Source: Actinomadura rupiterrae (lineage in GTDB: Bacteria > Actinomycetota > Actinomycetes > Streptosporangiales > Streptosporangiaceae). Taken from it: a stretch of DNA of 64,000 nucleotides. Both the position numbers and the translations under genes were made by a program. The notes below the pieces were generated by a model. That model ran no database searches. It was not told the DNA's origin and saw nothing but the letters and a program-made list of their open reading frames with translations. The first letter of the stretch is position 1. Each line of letters begins with the position of its first letter. Of the stretch, positions 45,289 to 57,404 are shown piece after piece. The stretch lies in the NCBI RefSeq assembly GCF_024172125.1, contig NZ_JAMZEA010000005.1, positions 310,001-374,000 on the forward strand, read 5' to 3'.

Positions 45289-46863
45289 CTACCTCGGGTG
45301 AGGCGCGTCTCGGTCATGCCCTCCAGGTTCGCGATCATGCGCGGCGAGCCGGGCGGCCGCGAGGTCCCACACCACGTCGGCGAGATCCTCCTTCGGACCG
45401 CGCGGGACCTCGGTCGCCGAACCGTCCGCGCCCAGCACGACCGCGGCGTTGTCGGGCCGCCCGAAGGTCAGGTCGGCCCCCACCTGGTTCACGACGAGGA
45501 GGTCGCAGCCCTTGCGCTTGAGCTTCTCCCGGCCGTTCGCTAGCACGTCGTCGGTCTCCGCGGCGAATCCCACGACGACCTGATCCGGACGCTTGCCCGC
45601 GCTCAGCTCGGCCAGGATGTCGGGATTCTTGACCAGCCGAATCGGGGCGGGTTCGCCGTCCGGATTCTTCTTGATCTTGGATTCGACGTACTCGGCGGGC
45701 CGGAAGTCGGCCACCGCGGCGGCCATGACGACCACGTCGGCGTCGCTCGCGGCGGCGAGCACCGCGTCGCGCATCTCCCGCGCGGACCCGACCGGCACGA
45801 CATGGGCGCCCGCGGGGTCCGGCAGGGAGGCGTTGGCCGACACCAGCGTCACGCGGGCGCCGCGGGCCACCGCCGTGCGGGCGAGCGCGTAGCCCTGGAG
45901 CCCCGACGACCGGTTCCCCAGGAACCGGACGGGGTCGAGCGCCTCCCGCGTCCCGCCGGCCGAGACCACGACATGCCGTCCAGCAAGATCGAACAACCCC
46001 AGCGCCCGGACATCAACGCGCCGCCCGGCCGCCACCACTCCCCCGCCGTCAACGGACGAAACGCCCCCGTCCCGTCCACCACCAGAAGCCCCGGGCTCGC
46101 CGCCCGCACCCATCTCCGGAGTGGACGGAACGGTAGCGTCCCGTCCATCGTCTGAGGGCTGGGCACCAGGCGAAGCCACGCGCGGCGTGGACGGAACGGT
46201 ACCGTCGCGGCCGTTGCCGGGCGTCGCAGCGTGCTCTGGAGCCGTGGCCGGACGGGACGGAACGGTACCGTTCCGTCCGGGTCCGGTCTGCGTGGCGAAA
46301 GCGGCGCGGGCCTTGTGCCAGCGGGTGAGGACGTGGCGGGCTACGTCGAAGAGCTCGGACGGGTCCGGGAGGCGTCCGCGGCCGGTGTCCTTGCCGGTGA
46401 GGCGGCCGGACGCGGGGTCGATGACGATCGCGCCGCGCTCGCGGAGGGTGGCGACGTTCGCCTGGGTGGCGGGGTGCTCCCACATCTCGGTGTGCATCGC
46501 GGGCGCGAACACGACCGGGCAGTGCGCGGTGAGCAGGGTGTTGGTGAGCAGGTCGTCCGCGAGGCCGTGCGCGGCCCTGGCGAGCAGGTCGGCGGTGGCC
46601 GGGGCGACGAACACCAGGTCGGCGGACTGCCCGATGCGCACGTGCGGAACGCCGGAAACCCCGTCCCACACGCGGGTGGAGACGGGGTTGCCGGACAGGG
46701 CGGCCCAGGTGGGCTCGCCCACGAAGCGCAACGCGTCCTCGGTCGGCACGACGGTGACGTCGTGACCGGACTCGGTGAGCCGTCGCAGCAGCTCGCACAC
46801 CTTGTACGCGGCGATCCCGGCGGCGACGCCGAGCACCACGCGGGGCTTGTCGGGGGCTGTCAT
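45289..46863 (-). CDS. coaBC: bifunctional CoaBC (phosphopantothenoylcysteine decarboxylase/synthetase)
   Basis: 524-residue fusion for coenzyme A synthesis. The N-terminal flavin-dependent CoaC domain spans ~1-185 (LGVAAGIAAYKVCELL, HVRIGQSADLVFVAPATAD, APAMHTEMW). The C-terminal CoaB synthetase begins near ~300 (VVVSAGGTREALDPVRFLGN, NRSSGLQGYALA, VMAAAVADFRP, VKNPDIL). Between them, residues ~190-292 are a low-complexity linker with repeated GRDGTVPSTP. Normal length is ~400, so the linker is an expansion. The start is ATG at 46863, 44 bp past the rpoZ end. Confidence 0.95.
   Translation of the reverse strand: MTAPDKPRVVLGVAAGIAAYKVCELLRRLTESGHDVTVVPTEDALRFVGEPTWAALSGNPVSTRVWDGVSGVPHVRIGQSADLVFVAPATADLLARAAHGLADDLLTNTLLTAHCPVVFAPAMHTEMWEHPATQANVATLRERGAIVIDPASGRLTGKDTGRGRLPDPSELFDVARHVLTRWHKARAAFATQTGPGRNGTVPSRPATAPEHAATPGNGRDGTVPSTPRVASPGAQPSDDGRDATVPSTPEMGAGGEPGASGGGRDGGVSSVDGGGVVAAGRRVDVRALGLFDLAGRHVVVSAGGTREALDPVRFLGNRSSGLQGYALARTAVARGARVTLVSANASLPDPAGAHVVPVGSAREMRDAVLAAASDADVVVMAAAVADFRPAEYVESKIKKNPDGEPAPIRLVKNPDILAELSAGKRPDQVVVGFAAETDDVLANGREKLKRKGCDLLVVNQVGADLTFGRPDNAAVVLGADGSATEVPRGPKEDLADVVWDLAAARLAAHDREPGGHDRDAPHPR
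45985..46300 (-). repeat. repetitive linker within coaBC
   Basis: Four copies of a GRDGTVPS-like unit (GRNGTVPS, GRDGTVPS, GRDATVPS, GRDGGVSS) are spaced 22-23 residues apart. At DNA level this shows as recurring ggacggaacggtaccgtccc-like blocks near 46065, 46125, 46190 and 46258. The frame is kept, linking the two enzyme domains. Confidence 0.8.
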
Positions 46864-46907
46864 ACGGCCGACTCTAGGACGCGGCCACCCGCGGCCTGGA
46901 CGCCGGG

Positions 46908-47162
46908 TCAGCCCTCTACGGGCTCGGCCTTCAGCAGGCCCTCGCGGACCTCGCGGAGCGCGATCGAGAGCGGCTTCTCCTGCACCTGGGTCTCGACGAG
47001 CGGGCCGACGTACTCGAGCAGGCCCTCGCCCAGCTGGGCGTAGTAGGCGTTGATCTGCCGGGCACGCTTGGCCGCGATGCTCACGAGACCGTACTTGGTG
47101 TCGACGATCTCGAGCAGGTCGTCGACGGACGGGTTGGTGATGCCGTCGTTGCTGGCTGCCAC
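46908..47162 (-). CDS. rpoZ: RNA polymerase omega subunit
   Basis: 84-residue omega subunit that chaperones RpoC into the core enzyme. Family blocks are GITNPSVDDLLEIVDTKYGLV near the N-terminus and AAKRARQINAYY (~34). The C-terminal half VQEKPLSIALREVREGLL is typical of actinobacteria. I choose the GTG at 47162 because GGAGGG stands seven bases upstream. A GTG at 47177 would place the start inside that sequence. It lies between gmk and coaBC as in relatives. Confidence 0.94.
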   Translation of the reverse strand: MAASNDGITNPSVDDLLEIVDTKYGLVSIAAKRARQINAYYAQLGEGLLEYVGPLVETQVQEKPLSIALREVREGLLKAEPVEG

Positions 47163-47234
47163 GCGGTGGCCCTCCACTAGATGACCACGCCGGGGCCGGT
47201 CCCTGACGGGACGTCGGATGCGCGGCGCGGATGC

Positions 47235-47828
47235 TTACGAACGAACAACCATCAAGACTAGCAGCTCGTCCACCACGTCCTGGACGGACGTGTTCACCAG
47301 GGTGATGTCGAACTCCTTCTCGGCGGCGAGCTCGACCCGGGCGGCCTCGAGGCGGCGCTCGATGACGTCCGGCGGCTCGGTGCCGCGTCCGGTCAGGCGG
47401 CGGACCAGCTCGTCCCATGAGGGCGGGGCGAGGAAGACCAGCCGGGCCTCGGCCATGCTCTGCCGGACCTGCCGGGCGCCCTGGAGGTCGATCTCCAGCA
47501 GGACGGGTTCGCCGCGGGCGAGACGCTCCTCGACCGGGCGGCGCGGGGTCCCGTAGCGGTTGCCCGCGAACTCCGCCCATTCGAGGAGCTCGCCCTCGGC
47601 GACGAGCCGGTCGAAACCGGCATCGTCGACGAAGTGGTACTGCAGGCCGTCGGTCTCACCCGGTCGGGGGGACCGGGTGGTCACCGAGACCGACAGCCAC
47701 ACCTCGGGGTGGGCCCGCCGGATCTCGGCGACGACCGTGCTCTTGCCGACGCCCGACGGCCCGGAGAGGACCGTGAGGCGACGGACGAGCCGACCTTGCG
47801 TCAGCTGGGAGCCGTCCGGCGCGGTCAT
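47235..47828 (-). CDS. gmk: guanylate kinase
   Basis: 197-residue kinase phosphorylating GMP to GDP. The P-loop is LSGPSGVGKSTVV (~18-30). The GMP-binding region is VTTRSPRPGETDGLQYHFV (~50-68), and EIDLQGARQVRQ (~110) is also present. The C-terminal lid has RLTGRGTEPPDVIERRL. The ATG at 47828 fits family length. A GTG at 47933 overlapping the mIHF stop would add ~35 unconserved residues. It is downstream of mihF on the same strand. Confidence 0.95.
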   Translation of the reverse strand: MTAPDGSQLTQGRLVRRLTVLSGPSGVGKSTVVAEIRRAHPEVWLSVSVTTRSPRPGETDGLQYHFVDDAGFDRLVAEGELLEWAEFAGNRYGTPRRPVEERLARGEPVLLEIDLQGARQVRQSMAEARLVFLAPPSWDELVRRLTGRGTEPPDVIERRLEAARVELAAEKEFDITLVNTSVQDVVDELLVLMVVRS

Positions 47829-47922
47829 GGGCGCACCGGAGCTGAACGGGGTGGTGCCGGATCCGGGCACGCCCGGGCCGGCCGCGACGGCAGCACCGTC
47901 GCGCCCGCTCGCGGATCGGGGG

Positions 47923-48249
47923 TCAGCGGTTTCCACCGCCGCCGAACTCACGCTCCAGGGAGGCGCGCTGGTTGGCACCGAGGCCCCGCACACGGCGGGA
48001 CTCGGCGATGCCCAGACGCTCCATGATCTGCTTCGCACGGACCTTGCCCACACCGGGCAGGGATTCCAGGAGAGCCGACACCTTCATCTTTCCGATGACG
48101 TCGTCGGACTGACCCTCCTTGAGAACCTCGGCGAGCGAGGTCCCCCCGTGCTTCAGCCGGTTCTTAACCTCGGCACGCTCCTTGCGCGCCTTGGCAGCCT
48201 TCTCCAGGGCTGCGGCGCGCTGTTCGGGGGTTAGGGGCGGAAGAGCCAC
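47923..48249 (-). CDS. mihF: mycobacterial-type integration host factor
   Basis: 108-residue nucleoid-associated protein of the mIHF/sIHF family, restricted to actinobacteria. The N-terminal helix is LPPLTPEQRAAALEKAAKAR. The H2TH-like DNA-binding core is VSALLESLPGVGKVRAKQIMERLGI (~57-82), followed by RRVRGLGANQR. It starts with GTG at 48249, with GAGGTG upstream. It bends DNA and affects chromosome compaction and development. It sits upstream of gmk as in Streptomyces and Mycobacterium. Confidence 0.96.
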   Translation of the reverse strand: MALPPLTPEQRAAALEKAAKARKERAEVKNRLKHGGTSLAEVLKEGQSDDVIGKMKVSALLESLPGVGKVRAKQIMERLGIAESRRVRGLGANQRASLEREFGGGGNR

Positions 48250-48912
48250 GCCGGGTCACCTCAGGTTTCCACTCGACGGAGTCGGACGGGACGGGAAACT
48301 AGCGAGTTCACGGCCCATAAGGCAACGTGAAGTGCCGTTTTACCCGCCACAAAATCACGAAAATCACTCCTTGGAGTGTCCTGAATACAGAGTGTACCCA
48401 ACTCGGGCCCGCTCGGCGCCCCCGAGCCCGCCACCTGGACACTTACCCAAGATCGCAACTTTCCCCCCAAAACACCCCGAAAGCCGTCACTCTCCACCCC
48501 CACCCCAAATGATCTTGATCACGTTCCCCACCCCCTCCAGCCACCCTCCCACCACGTCCCAAAAACCACCCCTCACCCCCCACCACTCCCGCAAGCCACC
48601 CCCACCCCACCCCACCGCAAAGAGCACCGCGCCCAAGCCCCCCACCGAGGCCGCCTGAGCTCTCGCGAACACGCCCGGCACGTCCGCAGACCGAGAGGCG
48701 GCGTTAGGGACCGAGAGCAACGTCGCGGCCCCCGAGACCGAAAACGCCGCAGCAGCAAAGGCGACGGCAACCCCGATGATCCGCCGCCCGCTCCCAAGAG
48801 CCCGGCACCGTCCCCCAGAGCGCCCCGGGGGACGCCACGGGCCCGGCCCTGCCCAGCGCCCCCGCCGGGCAGACGACCGTCGTGAGTGGGGGGCAGGCGG
48901 GCTAGGAGGTGC
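48250..48912. other. gap upstream of mihF
   Basis: The first ~160 bp form the leader/promoter region of mihF. On the minus strand tacact near 48397 could be a -10 box, but no clear -35 is seen. From ~48440 to 48900 the sequence is C-rich (cccaccccac runs) with no recognisable gene. Confidence 0.5.
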
Positions 48913-49231
48913 GGACGGTGCTGCGGCGGCCGATCAGCAAGAGGTCGGCGTCGGCCGCCAGGGCGTCCTCGGGGGCGGCGCGGGGCCGCTGGGTTAGGGG
49001 GTGGGGGCGGTGTTGCGGCGCAGGGGGGCGGCGCTGGTGATGGGGCGGCCGATCAGCAAGAGGTCGGCGTCGGCCGCCAGGGCGTCCTCGGGGGCGGCGC
49101 GGGGCCGCTGGGTTAGGGGGTGGGGGCGGTGTTGCGGCGCAGGGGGGCGGCGCTGGTGATGGGGCGGCCGATCAGCAAGAGGTCGGCGTCGGCCGCCAGG
49201 GCGTCCTCGGGGGCGGCGCGGGGCCGCTGGG
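48913..49231 (-). repeat. three tandem copies of the pyrF 3' end
   Basis: A 119-bp unit with gatcagcaagaggtcggcg at 48932, 49051 and 49170 repeats the last ~100 bp of pyrF, whose own copy has gatcaccaggaggtcggcg at 49322. Each full unit reads as a pyrF C-terminus (PEDALAADADLLLIGRPIT to RRNTAPTP) ending in TAA; stops lie at 48994 and 49113, and the real one at 49232. The copies lack a 33-bp segment coding for part of GAADPGAAAATIAAT and carry shared substitutions, so they multiplied from one truncated copy. The leftmost copy is incomplete. Confidence 0.92.
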
Positions 49232-49942
49232 TTAGGGGGTGGGGGCGGTGTTGCGGCGGAGGGTGGCGGCGATGGTGGCGGCGGCGGCGCCGGGGTCGGC
49301 GGCGCCGGTGATGGGGCGGCCGATCACCAGGAGGTCGGCGCCGGCGGCCAGGGCGTCCTCGGGGGTGGCTACGCGGGCCTGGTCCTGGGTGGCGGCGCCC
49401 GCCGGGCGGACGCCGGGAGTGATCAGCGTGATGTCCGGGCCGACCTCGGCGCGGACGGCGGCGGCCTCCTGCGGGGAGCACACCAGCGCCCGGGCGCCCG
49501 CGTCCACGGACAGGGCGGCGAGGCGGAGCACGGCGTCCGAGGCGGGGCCGGCGAGGCCGATGGCGGCGAGGTCCGCGTCGTTCAGGGACGTCAGGACGGT
49601 GACGGCGGCGATCCGGGTGTCCGGCGCGGCGTCCGCGGCGGCGCGGATCATGGCCGGGCCGCCCGCCGCGTGCACGGTCAGGTACGTGGGACGCAGCCGG
49701 GCGACCGCGCGGGTCGCGCCCGCGACGGTCGCCGGGATGTCATGGAGCTTCAGGTCCAGGAACACCTGGACGCGGCTCGCCCCGCGCACGCTCGCGACCA
49801 CGTCCGGGCCGTAGCGCAGGTAGAGCTCCAGCCCGACCTTGACGGTGCTGACGTGCGGGGTGACCTGGCTGGCCCAGCGCGCGGCGGTGTCCAGGTCGGG
49901 GGCGTCGAGCGCGACGGCGATGGGGGCCGGTGCAGCGGTCAC
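49232..49942 (-). CDS. pyrF: orotidine 5'-phosphate decarboxylase
   Basis: 236-residue OMP decarboxylase, the last step to UMP. Motifs are VALDAPDLDTAARW at the N-terminus, FLDLKLHDIPATVAGATRAV (~65, the catalytic DxKxxDIP type), VTVLTSLNDADLAAIG (~115), ITPGVRPAG (~175) and GADLLVIGRPIT (~205). The GTG start at 49942 overlaps the pyrD stop (GTGA), with AAGGAG upstream. It is the terminal gene of the pyrimidine operon. Its 3' end is duplicated in tandem downstream. Confidence 0.96.
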   Translation of the reverse strand: MTAAPAPIAVALDAPDLDTAARWASQVTPHVSTVKVGLELYLRYGPDVVASVRGASRVQVFLDLKLHDIPATVAGATRAVARLRPTYLTVHAAGGPAMIRAAADAAPDTRIAAVTVLTSLNDADLAAIGLAGPASDAVLRLAALSVDAGARALVCSPQEAAAVRAEVGPDITLITPGVRPAGAATQDQARVATPEDALAAGADLLVIGRPITGAADPGAAAATIAATLRRNTAPTP

Positions 49943-51882
49943 GGGAGTCTCTCCTTGGTCTCTGCCGCGGCAGGGCCGGCGGCCGGTCCGTCCTCGGGGT
50001 GGACGCCGCGAGCGGCGTCAGGCGCGGTGTCGGCGCCGGACGCAGTGTCGGCGCCGGACGCAGTGTCGGCGCCGGACGCAGTGTCGGCGCCGGGATCGGT
50101 GCGGGCGGCCGGGACGCTGTCCGCACCTGAACCGGGCGCGAAGTGTGCATCCGGGCCGGGCGCGGCGCCCCCGTTCGGGGCACGGTCGGTGCCCGCATCC
50201 GGGGCGAGGCTGGAGCGTCCGTCCGGGGTGCGGCCGGTGGGGCCGTCCAGGGCGAGGCTGGAGCGCGCATCCGGGCCGGGCGCGAAGTGCATGTCCGGGG
50301 CGGGGTTGGGGTGCCCGTCCGGGCCGAGGGGGGTGCGGCCGTCCAGGGCGAGGCTGGGGCGCGCATCCGGGGCGGGCGCGAAGTGCACGTCCGGGGCGAG
50401 GTTGGCGCGTCCGTCCGGGGCGGGACTGGGGCGCCCGTCCGGGGCGAGAGCGGCGCGCCCGTTCGGGGCTCGGTCGCTGTGCGTGGCCGGGCCGCGGTCG
50501 GGGCGGGCGGGCGGGACGCTGTCCGCGTCCGAACCGGCTGCGGGGCGGCCGTCCGGGGTGGGCGCGGAGTGCGCGTCCGGGGTGGGGGTTGGGTGGGGGG
50601 CCGGGGGGGTGGGTTTGGTGCCGAAGCGGCGGGTGGGCTTGGGGGCGGGTGCGGGCTCCGCCGGGGCGTCCGGCTCGCGGCGTCCGGTCGTGTCGGCTGC
50701 GCGGCGCACGCCGTTGCCGGGGGCGGGGGCCTCCGGCTCGGCGCGGGGCGATGCGGGGGCGGGGGTGCGGGGTGACGGGGTGGGGTCTGACTGGGGGCTG
50801 GACGGGGCGTCAGCGGCGTTGGGGGACGTGATGCGCACTGTGGAGCGGATTCGGGGCGCGGACGCGGCGTTGGCGGTCTCAGCGGCTTCTGCGGGGGTCT
50901 CCGCGTCGGACGGGGGCAGCGGGAGGACGCGCGGGGGCACGTAGCCCGCGGGCTTGTGCGCCAGGCCGACGGCGTCCGCGAGGTGGGCGATGCGGCGGGA
51001 GGACAGGGCGTCCTCCAGTTCGCGCAGGACGCGGAGCGGCGCGGCGGGCTCGTGGAACAGGGTCGTGCCCAGGGCGACGGCGCTCGCGCCGGCGAGGATG
51101 AACTCCAGGGCGGCGAGGCCGGAGTCGATGCCGCCGACGCCGATGATCGGGGTGTCGGGCAGCGCGGCGTGCACCTGGTAGACGCAGCGGACGGCGACGG
51201 GCCGGATCGCCGGGCCGGACAGGCCGCCCGAGACGCCGGTGAGCGCCGGGCGCAGGGTGACCGGGTCGATCGCCATGCCGTCCATGGTGTTGACCAGGGT
51301 CAGGCCGTCGGCGCCCGCGTCCACGCAGGCGAGCGCGATGCGGGCGATGTCGGTGACGTCCGGGGCGAGCTTGGCCAGGACGGGCGTGCCGGGACGGGAG
51401 TGCAGCCGGACGGCGCCGACGACGGCGGCCGCCGCGTCCGGGTGCCAGCCGAACATGCGGCCGCGGTCGGCGACGTTCGCGCAGGCGACGTTGACCTCGA
51501 TCGCGGCGATGTTCGGGACGCCGCGCAGCCGCCGGGCGACCTCGGCGAACTCCTCGACGCTGTTGCCCGCGACCGAGACGACCGTCCGGACGTCCCGGTC
51601 GACGAGCCAGGGCAGCTCGCGCTCCAGGAACGGCTCGACACCGGGGCCGGGCAGGCCCATCGCGGTGAGCAGCCCGCTCGGGGTCTCGGCGGCGCGCGGG
51701 GTGGGGCGCCCGGCGCGCGGCTGGGTGGTGACCGACGCGGTGGTGAACGCGCCGAGGCGGGTGAGGTCGAGGAACGGCGCCAGCTCGCGCCCGCTCCCGC
51801 CGCACCCGGCCGCGGTGAGTACCGGGTTCGGCAGCTCCAGCGAGCCGATCCGGACGGTCATGTCGGTGGACGCGGCGCTCAT
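49939..51882 (-). CDS. pyrD: dihydroorotate dehydrogenase, class 1B, with long repetitive C-terminal tail
   Basis: 647-residue protein. Residues ~1-317 are a complete class 1B flavoprotein core: NPVLTAAGCGGSGREL, AIEVNVACANVADRG with the catalytic Cys near ~131, LAKLAPDVTDIA (~165), LTLVNTMDGM, IIGVGGIDSG (~248) and the FMN phosphate loop GASAVALGTTL. The remaining ~330 residues are Pro/Asp/Ala-rich repeats with no known domain. Orthologues end near ~310-320. The ATG at 51882 has GAGGGG eight bases upstream. PyrK lies directly upstream, so electrons pass through its FAD and [2Fe-2S] to NAD+. Confidence 0.93.
   Translation of the reverse strand: MSAASTDMTVRIGSLELPNPVLTAAGCGGSGRELAPFLDLTRLGAFTTASVTTQPRAGRPTPRAAETPSGLLTAMGLPGPGVEPFLERELPWLVDRDVRTVVSVAGNSVEEFAEVARRLRGVPNIAAIEVNVACANVADRGRMFGWHPDAAAAVVGAVRLHSRPGTPVLAKLAPDVTDIARIALACVDAGADGLTLVNTMDGMAIDPVTLRPALTGVSGGLSGPAIRPVAVRCVYQVHAALPDTPIIGVGGIDSGLAALEFILAGASAVALGTTLFHEPAAPLRVLRELEDALSSRRIAHLADAVGLAHKPAGYVPPRVLPLPPSDAETPAEAAETANAASAPRIRSTVRITSPNAADAPSSPQSDPTPSPRTPAPASPRAEPEAPAPGNGVRRAADTTGRREPDAPAEPAPAPKPTRRFGTKPTPPAPHPTPTPDAHSAPTPDGRPAAGSDADSVPPARPDRGPATHSDRAPNGRAALAPDGRPSPAPDGRANLAPDVHFAPAPDARPSLALDGRTPLGPDGHPNPAPDMHFAPGPDARSSLALDGPTGRTPDGRSSLAPDAGTDRAPNGGAAPGPDAHFAPGSGADSVPAARTDPGADTASGADTASGADTASGADTAPDAARGVHPEDGPAAGPAAAETKERLP
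49990..50930 (-). repeat. in-frame repeat tail of pyrD
   Basis: The tail codes for octapeptides of the type D-x-x-x-x-x-A-P (DGRPSPAP, DGRANLAP, DVHFAPAP, DARPSLAL). They are grouped into 32-residue (96-bp) higher-order units around 50190-50440. A run of four GADTAS-like hexapeptides (18-bp period, gcgccggacgcagtgtcg) lies near 50030-50095. The frame is open throughout and the stop overlaps the next start, so the tail is translated with the enzyme. Confidence 0.85.
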
Positions 51883-51931
51883 CGGTCGGTCCCCTCACGC
51901 GACGGCACGGGCGGCTGCACAAGCGCGGGGG

Positions 51932-52825
51932 TCATCGGTCGGCTCCTTCGGGTGGGACGGCCGACAGGACGCGGGGGGCGCCGAGCGCGTCGAACGGGAT
52001 GGTGCCGAGGTCGCCCCACCGGACGCGGTCGCCGCGCAGGACCGGGCCGTCCGCGCAGGCGCGGACCATGCGGGTGACGCCGTCGTCGCCGTGGAAGGGC
52101 AGGACGCAGGTCATGCAGACGCCGATCCCGCACACGGCCGTGGACTGCAGGAACTCCTCCAGGAACACCTGGGACGGCAGCCCGAAGTCGCCCGCGACGC
52201 GGGTGACCGTGCGCAGCAGCGAGGTGGGTCCGCAGGCGTACACGACGTCCGCGCCGGTCTCGTCGATGACGCGGGGCAGGACGTCGCGGACGTCGCCGCG
52301 CTCGCCGAGGGTGCCGTCCGCGGTGGCGGTGACGGCGGAGTCGCCGATCCGCTGGGCCATCCGGGAGCCGAACACCTCCCGCGCGGACGACCCGGCGAGC
52401 ACGAAGTGGATCTTGCAGCCGCGGCGGGCGAGGGTGTCGGCGAGCGCGAACAGCGCCGCGCCCTGCGGGCCGCCGCCGACCAGCAGGCAGTTCACCGGGT
52501 CGCGCGGCAGCCGGAACGGGCGGCCTAGCGGCCCGAGCAGGTCGACCTGGTCGCGGGACCGCCGGGACGCCAGCCAGGACGTGCCGGGCTCGGTGTCGGC
52601 GAACACGATCTCGATCGTCCCGCCGTAGTCCGACTTGACCTCGTACACCGAGAAGCAGCGCCGCACCAGCCGCCCGGAGTGCTCGCCGCCGACGGCGAGC
52701 GCCACGAACTGGCCGGGCCGGAACCGCTCGGCGGCCGCGGGGGCCACCAGCGTCAGCGCCGTGTAGTCCTGCACCTGGCGGACCGTCAGGACCGTCGCCG
52801 ACGTCTGCACCGGTGAGTCGGACAC
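51932..52825 (-). CDS. pyrK: dihydroorotate dehydrogenase electron-transfer subunit
   Basis: 297-residue PyrK-type reductase. The FAD-binding barrel is at ~10-105 (RPGQFVALAVGG, RRCFSVYEV) and the NAD-binding domain at ~110-220 (CLLVGGGPQGAALFALAD, VVYACGPTSLLRTV). The C-terminal [2Fe-2S] cluster is ligated by the cysteines of CGIGVCMTCVLPF and a later RACADGPV. The GTG start at 52825 is preceded by GAGGGAGA. It pairs with class 1B PyrD just downstream (49 bp gap) and follows carB. Confidence 0.95.
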   Translation of the reverse strand: MSDSPVQTSATVLTVRQVQDYTALTLVAPAAAERFRPGQFVALAVGGEHSGRLVRRCFSVYEVKSDYGGTIEIVFADTEPGTSWLASRRSRDQVDLLGPLGRPFRLPRDPVNCLLVGGGPQGAALFALADTLARRGCKIHFVLAGSSAREVFGSRMAQRIGDSAVTATADGTLGERGDVRDVLPRVIDETGADVVYACGPTSLLRTVTRVAGDFGLPSQVFLEEFLQSTAVCGIGVCMTCVLPFHGDDGVTRMVRACADGPVLRGDRVRWGDLGTIPFDALGAPRVLSAVPPEGADR

Positions 52826-52848
52826 CCGTCTCCCTCTCGTCCTCGTCC

Positions 52849-52890
52849 GGGCCGGCGAGCCGTCCCCGCAGGGACGGCCCGCCGGGGCCC
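52849..52890 (-). promoter_or_regulatory. long hairpin between carB and pyrK
   Basis: GGGCCGGC-ga-GCCGTCCC, loop cgca, GGGACGGC-cc-GCCGGGGCCC folds as a ~16-bp stem with one symmetric internal loop, in the 76-bp carB-pyrK gap. It could be a partial terminator or an mRNA processing/stability element that sets the ratio of car to pyrKDF products. The role is inferred. Confidence 0.55.
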
Positions 52891-52901
52891 GCTTCCTCAG
52901 C

Positions 52902-56239
<3,338 letters not shown>

Positions 56240-56240
<1 letters not shown>

Positions 56241-57385
56241 TAGATTCCGGCCTCCTTCTCCTGGTCCGACGCGGTCTGGTCCGACATGAGCTGGACGAAC
56301 TGGTCGAACAGTCCGGAGGCGTCGTGCGGGCCCGCCGCCGCTTCGGGGTGGTACTGGACGCTGAACGCGGGGCGGTCGAGCAGCCGAAGCCCCTCGACGC
56401 AGCCGTCGTTCAGGTTGACGTGCGAGACCGCGGCCGGGCCGTACGGGGTGTCGAACGGGCCGTCCTTGGGCGCGTCCACGGCGAACCCGTGGTTGTGCGC
56501 GGAGATCTCGACCTTGCCCGTCCGGACGTCCTGGACGGGCTGGTTCACGCCGCGGTGGCCGAACCGCAGCTTGTAGGTGCCGAGGCCGAGCGCGCGGCCG
56601 AAGATCTGGTTGCCGAAGCAGATGCCGAAGAACGGCCTGCCGGCGTCCAGCACGCCGCGCAGCGCCGCGACCTGGTGGTCGGCGGTGCCGGGGTCGCCCG
56701 GGCCGTTGGAGAAGAACACGCCGTCGGGGTCGAGGGCGAGGATCTCCTCGGCGGTGGCGGACGCGGGCAGGACGTGCACCTCGATGCCGCGTTCGGCCAT
56801 CCGGTGCGGCGTCATGCCCTTGATGCCGAGGTCCACGGCCGCGACAGTGAACCTCTTCTCGCCGATCGCCGGGACGACGTACGCCTCCTTGGTGGCGACC
56901 TCCTCGGCCAGGCTCGCGCCGGTCATCTGCGGCGACTCCTGGACGCGCCGGAGCAGCTCGTCCACCGGGGCCTGCGCGGCGGGGCCGGAGAAGATCCCGG
57001 CGCGCATCGCGCCGCGGTCGCGCAGGTGCCGGGTCAGCGCCCGGGTGCCGGTGATCGCGATGCCGACCACGCCCTGCGCGCGCAGCGCCGAGCCGAGCGA
57101 GCCGGTGGCCCGCCAGTTGGACGCGACGCGGGCGGGCTCGCGCACCACGTACCCGGCGACCTGGATGCGGGCCGACTCGGGGTCCTCGTCGTTCACGCCG
57201 GTGTTGCCGATGTGCGGGGCGGTCATCGCCACGATCTGCCGGGCGTACGAGGGGTCGGTGAGGGTCTCCTGGTAGCCGGTCATTCCGGTGTTGAAGACCA
57301 TCTCACCGAAGGTCTCCCCCTCGGCCCCGTAGGCGACCCCCTGGAACGTGCGCCCGTCTTCCAGGATCAGTAGAGCAGTGCTCAT
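56240..57385 (-). CDS. carA: carbamoyl phosphate synthetase small subunit
   Basis: 381-residue glutamine amidotransferase subunit. The N-terminal CarA-specific domain is at ~5-135 (LILEDGRTFQGVAYGAEG, MTGYQETLTDPSY). The class I GATase domain has the nucleophile in FGICFGNQIFG (~255) and the catalytic His-Glu in VQYHPEAAAGPHD (~345). It delivers ammonia to CarB. The ATG at 57385 is separated from the pyrC stop by 121 bp that contain an inverted repeat. Confidence 0.98.
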
Positions 57386-57404
57386 TGGCTCACTCCGTTC
57401 GCGG

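Noticed and set aside
45135..45290. SAM riboswitch in the metK leader
   Set aside because: No SAM-I, SAM-II or SAM-IV consensus core is readable, and only a weak GC hairpin is present.
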